From the NCBI GenBank assembly GCA_002404465.1, contig DHJT01000082.1, forward strand, positions 2,374 through 44,981: a stretch of 42,608 bases of DNA, in the 5' to 3' direction. The translations under genes were made by a program, and so were the position numbers. This DNA comes from Sutterella sp. UBA4713 (lineage in GTDB: Bacteria > Pseudomonadota > Gammaproteobacteria > Burkholderiales > Burkholderiaceae_F). The notes beneath the pieces were generated by a model. That model had not been told where the DNA came from, searched no databases, and saw only the letters and a list, made by a program, of their open reading frames with translations. Of this stretch, positions 1 through 7,268 are shown in pieces. Within the stretch, counting starts at the first letter, position 1, and each line of letters starts with the position of its first letter.

Positions 1-175
1 CCTTTGCCGGCGTCATCGCGTTAAACAGTCCGAGCAAAGTCGATTTTCCCGATCCGTTCGGCCCGATTAATCCCCAAAACTGACCGGCCTCGATTCTCCA
101 GGTCAGTGTGTGCAACACTTCCCGTGCTCCGTATCCAGCACAAACACCTTCGAGTGCGGCAACACAGTCTGCCAT
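1..175 (-). CDS. ABC transporter ATP-binding protein, N-terminal part (3' end beyond window)
   Basis: Reading the minus strand from an ATG at 175 gives about 58 residues with a complete Walker A motif (GPNGSGKST) preceded by GLI, the normal N-terminal start of an ABC ATPase of the metal, siderophore or cobalamin import type. The rest of the gene (Q-loop, signature, Walker B) lies beyond the left edge. It starts 4 bp after the stop of the periplasmic binding protein gene, so the two are co-transcribed, and the ATPase presumably powers import of whatever that protein binds. A permease gene is expected further left but is not visible. The ribosome-binding site is weak, which suggests translational coupling to the upstream gene. 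Confidence 0.85.
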   Translation of the reverse strand, partial: MADCVAALEGVCAGYGAREVLHTLTWRIEAGQFWGLIGPNGSGKSTLLGLFNAMTPAK

Positions 176-179
176 GGCT

Positions 180-1007
180 TTAATTTCTCGCTAAAAGGAG
201 CAATTGTTTGACGTTCTCACGTACTAAGGAAAAGTAATCGGGAACATTGTCGTCTGATCCGGGGAAATTGGAAAGAATCGCGCGCGGAATTTTCAATTCG
301 TCGGCAATCGGCAATCCGGCATCTTTCCCGCTTTGAAGGTTTTCTACAACGCCGACAACATGACTCTTTCGCGCTTGCGAAACGATATCCCCTAATGTCC
401 GCGGGTTCATGGCATCGGCCGATCCGAACGTTGCCGAAACAGTAAAACCGCACCAAGAGACAAAGTCTTTTTGCATCAAAGCTGAGACGACAGGTTTGCC
501 GCGAAAGCGAACACGCATAGGTTCAAGTTCAGCACAAAAAGCCTGAAGTCGTCCGATACGCTTATCAAGGCGCTGGGAAACAACCTCTGAGAATGCAGAC
601 GACTCTCCTTGCATTAACATCTTCGCGACGGCACGACTCGCCTGAATTTGCACTTCGGGAATAAGCCAACTGCCCGGCATATCCACGCTCTGCGTTTTGG
701 CACGCAGTTGCGCTTTGGCCGTGAACAATTGCGTCAAACTCGGCAAAGACATTTGTCTCGGGTGGACAAAAATGCCTCGTGCTTTTGTAGCAAATACAAG
801 ATCGGAAGCTTTGACATCCGTGTGCCCCGGGCATGCCGACCCGCTGATTAAAAGTCGCGTCTTGGCTTGACCGCTCGTCAGATCCCGAACAATATCTTCC
901 AAAAGAGTGGAACCCAAAACATAGGAACGCTCGATTGGATCGGCAAGGACCGTTCCGACCGATGCTAAAAAAGGGGTAGCAATGAAAAGTGCGCGTCGTG
1001 ATGTCAC
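180..1007 (-). CDS. periplasmic metal-type ABC substrate-binding protein (ZnuA/TroA-like fold)
   Basis: A 275-residue protein beginning at a GTG codon with a strong AAGGAG ribosome-binding site. Residues 1-22 form a signal peptide. The body has the two-lobe layout of cluster A-I (ZnuA/TroA) binding proteins, with a segment resembling the usual PHxW/LxP region (here PGSWLIP, residues 111-117) and a C-terminal VVENLQS...LSNFPGS block. The canonical zinc-site histidines are not conserved; instead there are Cys59 and His62 (CPGH), His82/Met86, Met178 and Cys186. The ligand is therefore probably not bound as in ZnuA and could be another metal or a metal complex. It sits between a methyltransferase gene (3 bp gap) and an ABC ATPase (4 bp gap), in an operon with a TonB receptor. 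The fold assignment is fairly secure; the substrate is unknown. Confidence 0.7.
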   Translation of the reverse strand: MTSRRALFIATPFLASVGTVLADPIERSYVLGSTLLEDIVRDLTSGQAKTRLLISGSACPGHTDVKASDLVFATKARGIFVHPRQMSLPSLTQLFTAKAQLRAKTQSVDMPGSWLIPEVQIQASRAVAKMLMQGESSAFSEVVSQRLDKRIGRLQAFCAELEPMRVRFRGKPVVSALMQKDFVSWCGFTVSATFGSADAMNPRTLGDIVSQARKSHVVGVVENLQSGKDAGLPIADELKIPRAILSNFPGSDDNVPDYFSLVRENVKQLLLLARN

Positions 1008-1010
1008 GGG

Positions 1011-1643
1011 CTACTCCTTAACGGCCGCAAGCAAATACCGTCCCGGTCGATTTTCAAGTTCCCGAACACAAAAGCCCGTCTCTTTTAAAAGGCGCCGCAT
1101 CGCTGTTTCCTCGGGTAATTCATCTCCGAGAACCACGGTACTTTTGGCGTGGTGTCTGGCAATTTCTTCACGGCTTAAAAGATGGGCAATGATAAGCCTG
1201 CCCGCAGGCTTTAAAACCCGATGAATTTGCTTTAATGCCTTACGAGAATTTGCAAAGTGCGGAAACGACGCAAAACAAATCACGCGGTCAAAGTCTTCGT
1301 CGACAAGGGGAAGCGTCTCGACACCGGCCCAAACACATTGAACTTGACGCGCAGATTTCCGCATAGCCCCCTTGAGCATTTCAAGAGAATTATCCAATTC
1401 GACAATAAAACCGGTCGGCCCGAGTCGATCGAGTAGATACGGCACCAAAACGCCCTCGCCGCATCCGACATCGAGAATCTTTTCGCCACGCTCTATCCCG
1501 AAGCAATCAACAAGATTCTCAAGACGCACACGGACATCCGTCGGGTAGCCGCGCTCTTCCCAGCCGTGTGCGTGCGCATCGAAAAAAGTACGCCGTTCAT
1601 CGGACTTTTTTTGTTCTTCTTGTGTAAGGCCTTCCATTTTCAT
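1011..1643 (-). CDS. class I SAM-dependent methyltransferase in a TonB/ABC uptake operon
   Basis: A 210-residue cytoplasmic protein with the Rossmann-type SAM site ILDVGCGEG at residues 56-64, an acidic strand 2 (IVELDNS), and the later VICFASFPHF and L-x-PAGRL-x-IAH strands of class I methyltransferases. After strand 5 a His-rich segment (HLLSREEIARHHA) may bind metal or shape the acceptor site. The acceptor is not identifiable. The gene starts 3 bp after the TonB receptor stop and ends 3 bp before the binding-protein start, so it is embedded in a transport operon. That placement suggests it modifies the imported compound or a metal chelate rather than RNA or quinone. The start is either the ATG at 1643 or the second ATG at 1637; neither has a strong ribosome-binding site. 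Confidence 0.75.
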   Translation of the reverse strand: MKMEGLTQEEQKKSDERRTFFDAHAHGWEERGYPTDVRVRLENLVDCFGIERGEKILDVGCGEGVLVPYLLDRLGPTGFIVELDNSLEMLKGAMRKSARQVQCVWAGVETLPLVDEDFDRVICFASFPHFANSRKALKQIHRVLKPAGRLIIAHLLSREEIARHHAKSTVVLGDELPEETAMRRLLKETGFCVRELENRPGRYLLAAVKE

Positions 1644-1646
1644 GAC

Positions 1647-3614
1647 TTAAAACCCAAACTTCGCACCGGCAAATGCCGTGATGCCCGGCATCGGGTAGCC
1701 GGCATCCCATGCGTAGTCCCTATTAAGAAGGTTATTGACAGAAATAAAGATCTCTGCATTCTTCGGTAATCCCTGCGGCGGTTCGATTGTGCGCGAGAGC
1801 TTCATGTTCACCAAGAGGAAATCTTTTAGTTTTTCCGTCGTTGCATAACCGAACCCACTAGGTCTGGCATTCGTTCCGCTCCAAAGGCCGGAGACATACT
1901 GGGCATCAGTGTAAAGCTTCCAAGCAGGCGTGATATTCCACGTAACCCCGGCTTGCACGAGCCACTTGGGCGAGTAGGCCAAGTGTTTGGAAAGCTTTCC
2001 CTTGTCGTCAGTTGCTCTCACATCCATGTAGGTAACGGCAGCAAAGGTTTTCACGTCGGGACCGAAACTCTTTTGAACACTGGCTTCAAGACCTGCGACC
2101 TTATAGCGCCCCACGGGGTCGTTCCAGGTCGGCGGCACATTCGGGCTCATGTTGACGCGAAAGCGATCGCGTCCTCGGTCGTAAAAAGCCGTCAGATTAA
2201 CGGCGTTTTCCTCATCCGATGCAAAGCCGATTCCCGTTTCGTAGTGGTCGACGATTTCGGGCTTCAGAGTAGACCATGTCGCGGCAATCGATGTCGAACC
2301 CCGTACTACGAGCCCCTGCAAAGCAACCGGTGTCGGATAATTTACGCCGCGGGCGTAGTTTGCATTCCAACGCCAAAAGCCGTTTGAGACAACAAGGCCT
2401 GCCTGAGGGGCAACGGTATCTTTAAATTCACTGTGGGAGTAAGAGCGCACCCCGACCGAAGGCGTTACGGTAACGTCCCCGACGAACCAATCATGCGATA
2501 CGCTCGCATACGGAGAAAACAGCGTCATCGTCGGAAAATCCCAATACGTTGTCTTCCCGGTGCGCACATGCTGTCGGTTTTCCGTTTCGGTACGATCCAA
2601 ATCCATGCCGACCGTCAATTGCGTTGTTTCGGCAATAGACCAACTGTACTTTCCTCTCAGGCCGTATAGCTTCATACTTTGCCTGGAGTCCGCGGTCCCG
2701 GTTTTTTCGCCCAACAGGTCATAACGCGTATCGTTGTAATACGCCTTGAGAAAACCTTCCGAGTGTTCATAGCGGCTATTGAGCGTTAGGGTAAAAAACG
2801 TCGTGTCCGTATCGTATCGATCGACTGAGCGAGGTCCGGTTTTCGGATTCGGTTGCGCTGTCTGCGCAAGCGTTCGATTCGCAAGAAATCGTATCTCTTG
2901 ATTGGGTGTTAACTGCCAACCGGTATTTAAGTAATAGTTCTGCTGCTGTGCTCGCGAGTGATTGACGTGACCTGCGGTACTCGCCCAATTTTGAACGGCC
3001 GTGACATCCATTGTCTCGTTTTTGTATCCGGCGAAAACTTCCTCATTGACCGTCTCATGCGAGCCGCCGGCAACCGAGACAGTCGCTTCCTGTCCGAATT
3101 GCTTCATTTTTCGCGGTTCCATGTTGACGGCGGCGTACCCACTGCCGAAATTGGCCGGTTGCGGGCTCTTGAAAACTTCAATAGCCTCAACACTACCGAG
3201 ACTGATACCGTCGAAAAGCGTTTGCCCGTAAAGAGCCCCCGCACGCGGAACTCCGTCAAAAAGAACCGCAACGTCCGAACCGGGGTGACTTGCCCCACGG
3301 CCTCGAACATAAATACCGTGACTTGTCTGACCGCCCATCATCGTTTGAGAACGTGTCATGACACCGGGAACAAGCATTAAAGCGTGATTGACATCGGTAG
3401 CCGCTTGACTTTCAATTTGCTCGCGACTGACACGATTCGATTGCATTCCGAGAGATGACGTTTGCGGCAAAGCAGGCGAGGCCTCTTCTTCGGCCGTCAC
3501 TAAGACTTGGCCGAGGTCTTGTTCATCGGATGCATGGGCTGTTGAAAACACAGCAATGAAACCCATTGCAAAAACAGTATTTGCGCGAAGAACCGAGCAA
3601 ATCGGAGCGACCAT
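1647..3614 (-). CDS. TonB-dependent outer-membrane receptor
   Basis: A 655-residue outer-membrane transporter. I chose the ATG at 3614, not the in-frame ATG at 3665, because GGAG lies 8 nt upstream and a clean signal peptide follows directly (MVAPICSVLRANTVF...AHA). After it comes a plug domain (LGQVLVTAEE; residues ~45-155 with GIYVRGRG, VLFDGVPRAG and VEAIEVFKSPQ) and then a beta-barrel with many amphipathic strands, ending in the C-terminal phenylalanine (AGAKFGF) used for outer-membrane insertion. The size fits small barrels for cobalamin, copper or chelated metals rather than the largest siderophore receptors. It is first in the operon with the methyltransferase, binding protein and ATPase genes, which fixes its partner system. 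No riboswitch or Fur-like box was recognised upstream. Confidence 0.9.
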   Translation of the reverse strand: MVAPICSVLRANTVFAMGFIAVFSTAHASDEQDLGQVLVTAEEEASPALPQTSSLGMQSNRVSREQIESQAATDVNHALMLVPGVMTRSQTMMGGQTSHGIYVRGRGASHPGSDVAVLFDGVPRAGALYGQTLFDGISLGSVEAIEVFKSPQPANFGSGYAAVNMEPRKMKQFGQEATVSVAGGSHETVNEEVFAGYKNETMDVTAVQNWASTAGHVNHSRAQQQNYYLNTGWQLTPNQEIRFLANRTLAQTAQPNPKTGPRSVDRYDTDTTFFTLTLNSRYEHSEGFLKAYYNDTRYDLLGEKTGTADSRQSMKLYGLRGKYSWSIAETTQLTVGMDLDRTETENRQHVRTGKTTYWDFPTMTLFSPYASVSHDWFVGDVTVTPSVGVRSYSHSEFKDTVAPQAGLVVSNGFWRWNANYARGVNYPTPVALQGLVVRGSTSIAATWSTLKPEIVDHYETGIGFASDEENAVNLTAFYDRGRDRFRVNMSPNVPPTWNDPVGRYKVAGLEASVQKSFGPDVKTFAAVTYMDVRATDDKGKLSKHLAYSPKWLVQAGVTWNITPAWKLYTDAQYVSGLWSGTNARPSGFGYATTEKLKDFLLVNMKLSRTIEPPQGLPKNAEIFISVNNLLNRDYAWDAGYPMPGITAFAGAKFGF

Positions 3615-3703
3615 CGTAAATCTCCGTCTTAAAAATAAAGTAACGGGATAGTACGTAGTTTTCATATCTTTTTCAAAAAAGTATGAAAACTTTCGGCCTT
3701 CTT

Positions 3704-4660
3704 TCAGGCAATCTGGCGCAGCAAAGTCACAACAAAGGGCATCGTGAAAGCGGCAACCACGGTCGAAACAAGCATCGCATCGGCAATTTCCGCCTCAATG
3801 ACATGGAAGGTTCGGCTCATCAAGTACACGTTCACACCGCAGGGCAATGCCGCAAGGAAGACAACGGCCGTCTTTTCAACCGGACCGAGACCGATCCACG
3901 TAGCAAGAACAAATACCGCAATCGGGTGGACAATTAACTTAACAGCAGAGAGTATCACACCGATTCCGAATCCTTTGCTGATACCGTATTCAGCCAAGCC
4001 CATACCGACGGCAATGAGCGACAAGGGTGTAGCTGACTGCGAGACCAGTCGCAACGGCTCATCAATGAAATACGGGAACCGGATGCGCGTGAAATTCCAC
4101 AGAACTCCGGCAAAAATGGCAACAATCAGAGGGTTCTTAAAAACATGAAACACCGTGAGAATAAAGTTCTTCGGAGTGAAACGCTTACCGCCCTGCTCGA
4201 CCAGAAGGGAAACGGCCGTCCATAAAATCAGGGCATTGAAAGTAATCACGCACGCAATGCTCGGCAAATAAGCATCCCCAAGCATGGCCACGGCAAGCGG
4301 CAATCCGAGGAGCCCGTTATTGCAAAACACACATCCCGTACCGAAAACCGAAGCCCCGACAGGATCGATTTTCAAAAATTTGACCGCCACAAAGCGACAC
4401 AAAACGAGAAGCACCAAACAGGCACCGAAAAATGCGATGAGCAACCTCAAATCAATTTGAGTTTCATTTAAAAACTGCTGGGCCAACAATCGAAACAGTA
4501 GCGCCGTGAGCGAAACATTAAAGGCAAACTTGACGACGGCATTGCTTTCTGCTTTTCCGAATCCGAACCAGCGGACCAGGGCGTATCCGATCCCGATTAA
4601 ACAAAAAAGAGGGACGGATTTCGTAAACTGTATGGAAAATTGAAAGAAAAAATCTTGCAT
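3704..4660 (-). CDS. AEC-family (auxin efflux carrier-type) permease
   Basis: 318 residues from the ATG at 4660 (AAGG ribosome-binding site). A longer frame exists upstream, but its N-terminus lacks family character and the family is normally 300-320 residues. It has about ten hydrophobic segments in two halves, each with a broken helix: residues ~100-125 (SVFGTGCVFCNNGLLGLPLAVAM) and near the end (VFLAALPCGVNVYLMSRTF). These are typical of AEC/MdcF-type transporters, which move malonate, malate or related organic acids in bacteria. The substrate cannot be read from the sequence. It is transcribed toward the TonB receptor with only ~90 bp between the frames, so read-through into that operon is possible. 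It is divergent from the purine permease gene. Confidence 0.85.
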   Translation of the reverse strand: MQDFFFQFSIQFTKSVPLFCLIGIGYALVRWFGFGKAESNAVVKFAFNVSLTALLFRLLAQQFLNETQIDLRLLIAFFGACLVLLVLCRFVAVKFLKIDPVGASVFGTGCVFCNNGLLGLPLAVAMLGDAYLPSIACVITFNALILWTAVSLLVEQGGKRFTPKNFILTVFHVFKNPLIVAIFAGVLWNFTRIRFPYFIDEPLRLVSQSATPLSLIAVGMGLAEYGISKGFGIGVILSAVKLIVHPIAVFVLATWIGLGPVEKTAVVFLAALPCGVNVYLMSRTFHVIEAEIADAMLVSTVVAAFTMPFVVTLLRQIA

Positions 4661-4892
4661 ACCCTTGCATCCGAGATCAAAACAGCTTCGCAGAATAACA
4701 CTCAAAGCGGCTCTCGACCATTTACTTTGCAATCCGAACAATTCCGCTCCCATACATTTTGCAGGGACGAAAAAATGCAACAGCGGAAAGCAAATTTTTC
4801 TCTTCAATCAAAGAATAAACCTTTGGTCCGGGACTAGAATGCGCCATCCGTTTTTGCTTTCTTAACTTTCTCCCTCAAGGACTTTATCCATC

Positions 4893-6191
4893 ATGTCTTG
4901 GCTTGAAAATCAATTCCGGCTTTCCGAGAACAAGGTGACCGTTCGCTCGGAAATCTCTGCCGGTATTACAACTTTTATGGCAATGGCCTACATCATTGTC
5001 GTTAACCCGGGAATTCTTTCCGAAAGCGGCATGCCGTTCGGCTCCGTTTTGGTGGCCACCTGCTTGGGCGCTGCCCTCGGCTGTTTTTTGATGGCTTTTT
5101 TGGCAAACTACCCGTTTGCTCTGGCTCCGGGCATGGGCTTAAATGCCTTCTTTACGTACTCGGTCTGCCTGACGATGGGCATTTCCTGGCACGTTGCTTT
5201 AACAGCCGTTTTTATCGAGGGCTTGATCTTTATTTTCCTCACGGTTACGAGTATTCGCGAAAAAGTCGTCAACTCCATACCGACCGCTCTTAAGGTCGGT
5301 ATTGCGGCCGGTATCGGTTTGTTTATTGCCTTTATCGGTCTGCGCGGTGCCGGCATTATTGTGGACAATCCGGCCACGCTCATCGGCCTCGGGAAACTGA
5401 CAAACTGGACGGCGTTTCTGACGATTGTCGGTGTTCTTTTAATGGCCTACTTGCAGTACAAAGGCATCCGCGGCAGCATCCTGATCAGCATGGTCATCAT
5501 CACGATTATCGGAATCCCCTTGGGCGTTACAAAGATTCCCGAGAGCTTTGTTTCTATGCCCCCGTCTCTTTCTCCGATTTTCTGGAAAATGGACTTCTCG
5601 ATGCTCACAAGTCTGAACTTCTGGGTTATCGTCTTCGCTTTCTTCTTCGTGGACTTCTTTGATACGGTCGGCACGCTCGTCGGCTGCTCGGCTCGCGCCG
5701 GCATGCTCGACAAAAACGGCTTCCTTCCCCGTGCTCGTCCGGCCCTGATGTCGGATGCTATCGCTACGAGTGCCGGTGCCGTTCTCGGGACATCGACCGT
5801 GACAACCTTTGTGGAAAGCGCTGCCGGTATCGAACAAGGCGGTCGGACAGGTTTGACGGCCCTTACCGTCGGTGTCCTGTTTCTGCTTGCCGTCTTCTTT
5901 AGTCCGATTTTTATGATCGTACCCTCCTGTGCGACGTCTGCAGCCTTGATTATGGTCGGTGCCTTTATGATTTCCGGTATCGCCAAACTCGATTGCTCGG
6001 ATTGGACCGAACTGTTCCCGGCGATGATTGCTCTAATCATGATGCCTTTTGCATACTCAATCGCCGTCGGCATTGAGTTCGGCATCGTCAGCTACGTGGT
6101 CTTGAAGATCGTGACCGGTCAATACAAGAAACTGAACTGGCTCATGTACGTCTTAGCCGTTCTCTTTATCGCAAACCGCATCTTCAACTAA
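4893..6191 (+). CDS. NCS2-family purine permease (adenine/guanine/hypoxanthine, AzgA type)
   Basis: A 432-residue inner-membrane protein with about 13-14 hydrophobic segments. It begins with the family signature GITTFMAMAYIIVVNPGILSE (residues ~24-44) and carries PFALAPGMGLNAFFTYSVC, the FDTVGTLVG motif (~residues 254-262) and ESAAGIEQGGRTGLTAL that line the nucleobase site in AzgA/GhxP/AdeP-type carriers. It should import purine bases by proton symport; which base is preferred cannot be told. The start has AAGGA about 12 nt upstream. The 5' region is short and contains no recognisable purine riboswitch. The gene is monocistronic and is followed directly by two hairpins, the second a strong terminator. 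Confidence 0.92.
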   Translation: MSWLENQFRLSENKVTVRSEISAGITTFMAMAYIIVVNPGILSESGMPFGSVLVATCLGAALGCFLMAFLANYPFALAPGMGLNAFFTYSVCLTMGISWHVALTAVFIEGLIFIFLTVTSIREKVVNSIPTALKVGIAAGIGLFIAFIGLRGAGIIVDNPATLIGLGKLTNWTAFLTIVGVLLMAYLQYKGIRGSILISMVIITIIGIPLGVTKIPESFVSMPPSLSPIFWKMDFSMLTSLNFWVIVFAFFFVDFFDTVGTLVGCSARAGMLDKNGFLPRARPALMSDAIATSAGAVLGTSTVTTFVESAAGIEQGGRTGLTALTVGVLFLLAVFFSPIFMIVPSCATSAALIMVGAFMISGIAKLDCSDWTELFPAMIALIMMPFAYSIAVGIEFGIVSYVVLKIVTGQYKKLNWLMYVLAVLFIANRIFN

Positions 6192-6197
6192 TGCACT

Positions 6198-6223
6198 TTT
6201 ACCCGAAGAAAACTTTGGGTAAA
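6198..6223 (+). other. small hairpin in the purine permease 3' region
   Basis: TTTACCC (6198-6204) and GGGTAAA (6217-6223) form a perfect 7-bp inverted repeat with a 12-nt loop, starting 6 nt after the stop codon and abutting the following terminator. It may protect the 3' end of the mRNA. Confidence 0.4.
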
Positions 6224-6264
6224 GACGAAAAAGCACCGGAATATCGGTGCTTTTTTCGTCTTTT
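6221..6264. terminator. bidirectional rho-independent terminator
   Basis: A nearly perfect long stem: AAAGACGAAAAAGCACCG pairs with CGGTGCTTTTTTCGTCTTT across the loop GAATAT. It has GC pairs at the tip, a T run on the plus strand and the complementary A run on the other side. It lies between the convergent purine permease (plus) and fumarase-paralogue (minus) genes and can serve both. Confidence 0.85.
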
Positions 6265-6286
6265 GTCACCTTCGGAATAATCTTCG

Positions 6287-7171
6287 TCAAAAAAATACCG
6301 GTCCCGTCCCGTCCAAAACAAATCGCAAACGACGAGGGATACCGGTTTCAAGCATCAGGCAAACAGGGGAAATCGGATAGCAGTCTGCTTGAAGGCGGAT
6401 TTTGACATCAAGTAGTCGCGTTCGAGAAACGAAACAATCGGCATCACGAGAGAATTCATTGAAACGCCGGAAGATTTCCGTGCGTAAATTTTCGACAAAC
6501 GTTTGAGGTCCGCGATCTAAGAGTTCGTCCATATTGAGCGAGTCGTTCAAACACTCGCGTGCCGTTAAAACGGCGCTTTCCGAAGTCCCTCCGACACCGA
6601 CACCAAGAACAATCGGAACCGGAAAAACTTCTTTAAAGTCGTTCATTTGTTTCAGAACACAGTCAGCAAGGCTTTCTTGCGGGGTCTTCATAAGAAGTCG
6701 CGTTTTGCTCTCGGCTTCTCCGGAGCGAGCTGCGACGGTAATTTGAAGTTGTTCCCCCGGGACAAGCGACCAGTGAATAAAAACCGGGACAGCCCGTCCT
6801 GTTGCAAAACGAGACGTCGGCGACGTCTCTTCGCGATCGCCTCCGCAAAGGGCAAATTCTGCACAAGCACGACCGATTCCCTCGCTGACGGCCTCTTGAA
6901 GTGTTCCGGTAAATCCGGACCAACGCACATCCTGACCGACGCGCATGAAAACGACGGCCATATCCGGTTCCGAGGCGATAAGCTCTCCGTATTTTCTTTC
7001 AGAAAGGCACTGCGAGAGGTATTTCTGCACGGTTTCGCGTCGCTTCGGATTTTGCTCGGTACGAACTGCCGCCCTTAAAGCGTGTTCGTAGTCGACCGGA
7101 CACATGCGATTGATACGTACAAAAGCCTCGGACACGCTTTCTATCAAATCGTTTTGTTTAATCACACTCAT
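6287..7171 (-). CDS. class I fumarase alpha-domain (TtdA-like) paralogue lacking the Fe-S ligands
   Basis: 294 residues from the ATG at 7171 (GGAGAG ribosome-binding site 8 nt upstream; the in-frame ATG at 7195 has none). It aligns along its length with the alpha subunit of two-component class I fumarase/tartrate dehydratase: MAVVFMRVGQDV (71-82), the VPGEQLQITVA strand (137-147) and GVGVGGT (190-196). The three residues that hold the [4Fe-4S] cluster are replaced: PICQDTG reads LIASEPD (64-70; Cys to Ala66), PCPP reads FPVP (183-186; Cys to Pro184), and the third Cys, before the closing PRR, reads Thr276. A beta domain is also absent. It should not be an active hydro-lyase. It lies 97 bp downstream of the intact fumarase on the same strand, so a regulatory, scaffold or substrate-binding role is possible. 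Confidence 0.75.
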   Translation of the reverse strand: MSVIKQNDLIESVSEAFVRINRMCPVDYEHALRAAVRTEQNPKRRETVQKYLSQCLSERKYGELIASEPDMAVVFMRVGQDVRWSGFTGTLQEAVSEGIGRACAEFALCGGDREETSPTSRFATGRAVPVFIHWSLVPGEQLQITVAARSGEAESKTRLLMKTPQESLADCVLKQMNDFKEVFPVPIVLGVGVGGTSESAVLTARECLNDSLNMDELLDRGPQTFVENLRTEIFRRFNEFSRDADCFVSRTRLLDVKIRLQADCYPISPVCLMLETGIPRRLRFVLDGTGPVFF

Positions 7172-7204
7172 GCATTCTCTCCGATTCGTCCGCATCCAGA
7201 CACT

Positions 7205-7235
7205 TCGGCCGACGTACCCGTAGCACGTCGGCCGA
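7205..7235 (-). repeat. perfect 11-bp inverted repeat between fumarase and its paralogue
   Basis: TCGGCCGACGT (7205-7215) and ACGTCGGCCGA (7225-7235) are exact reverse complements separated by 9 nt. The hairpin would be very stable, but no T tract follows on either strand, so it is not a standard terminator. It may be a processing or stabilising hairpin that lowers expression of the downstream paralogue. Confidence 0.7.
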
Positions 7236-7268
7236 TGTTACTTTACCTGAATTGTTTCATGCGTGAGA

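Noticed and set aside
3666..3703. Terminator between the AEC permease and TonB operon
   Set aside because: Only a 5-bp AT-rich stem (AAAGT/ACTTT) is seen, too weak to call.
4661..4892. Purine riboswitch before the NCS2 permease
   Set aside because: The leader is short and the conserved purine-aptamer loops are not present.
5439..6085. Long frames antisense to the purine permease
   Set aside because: Shadow frames of a strongly conserved gene; the proteins are low-complexity with no family features.
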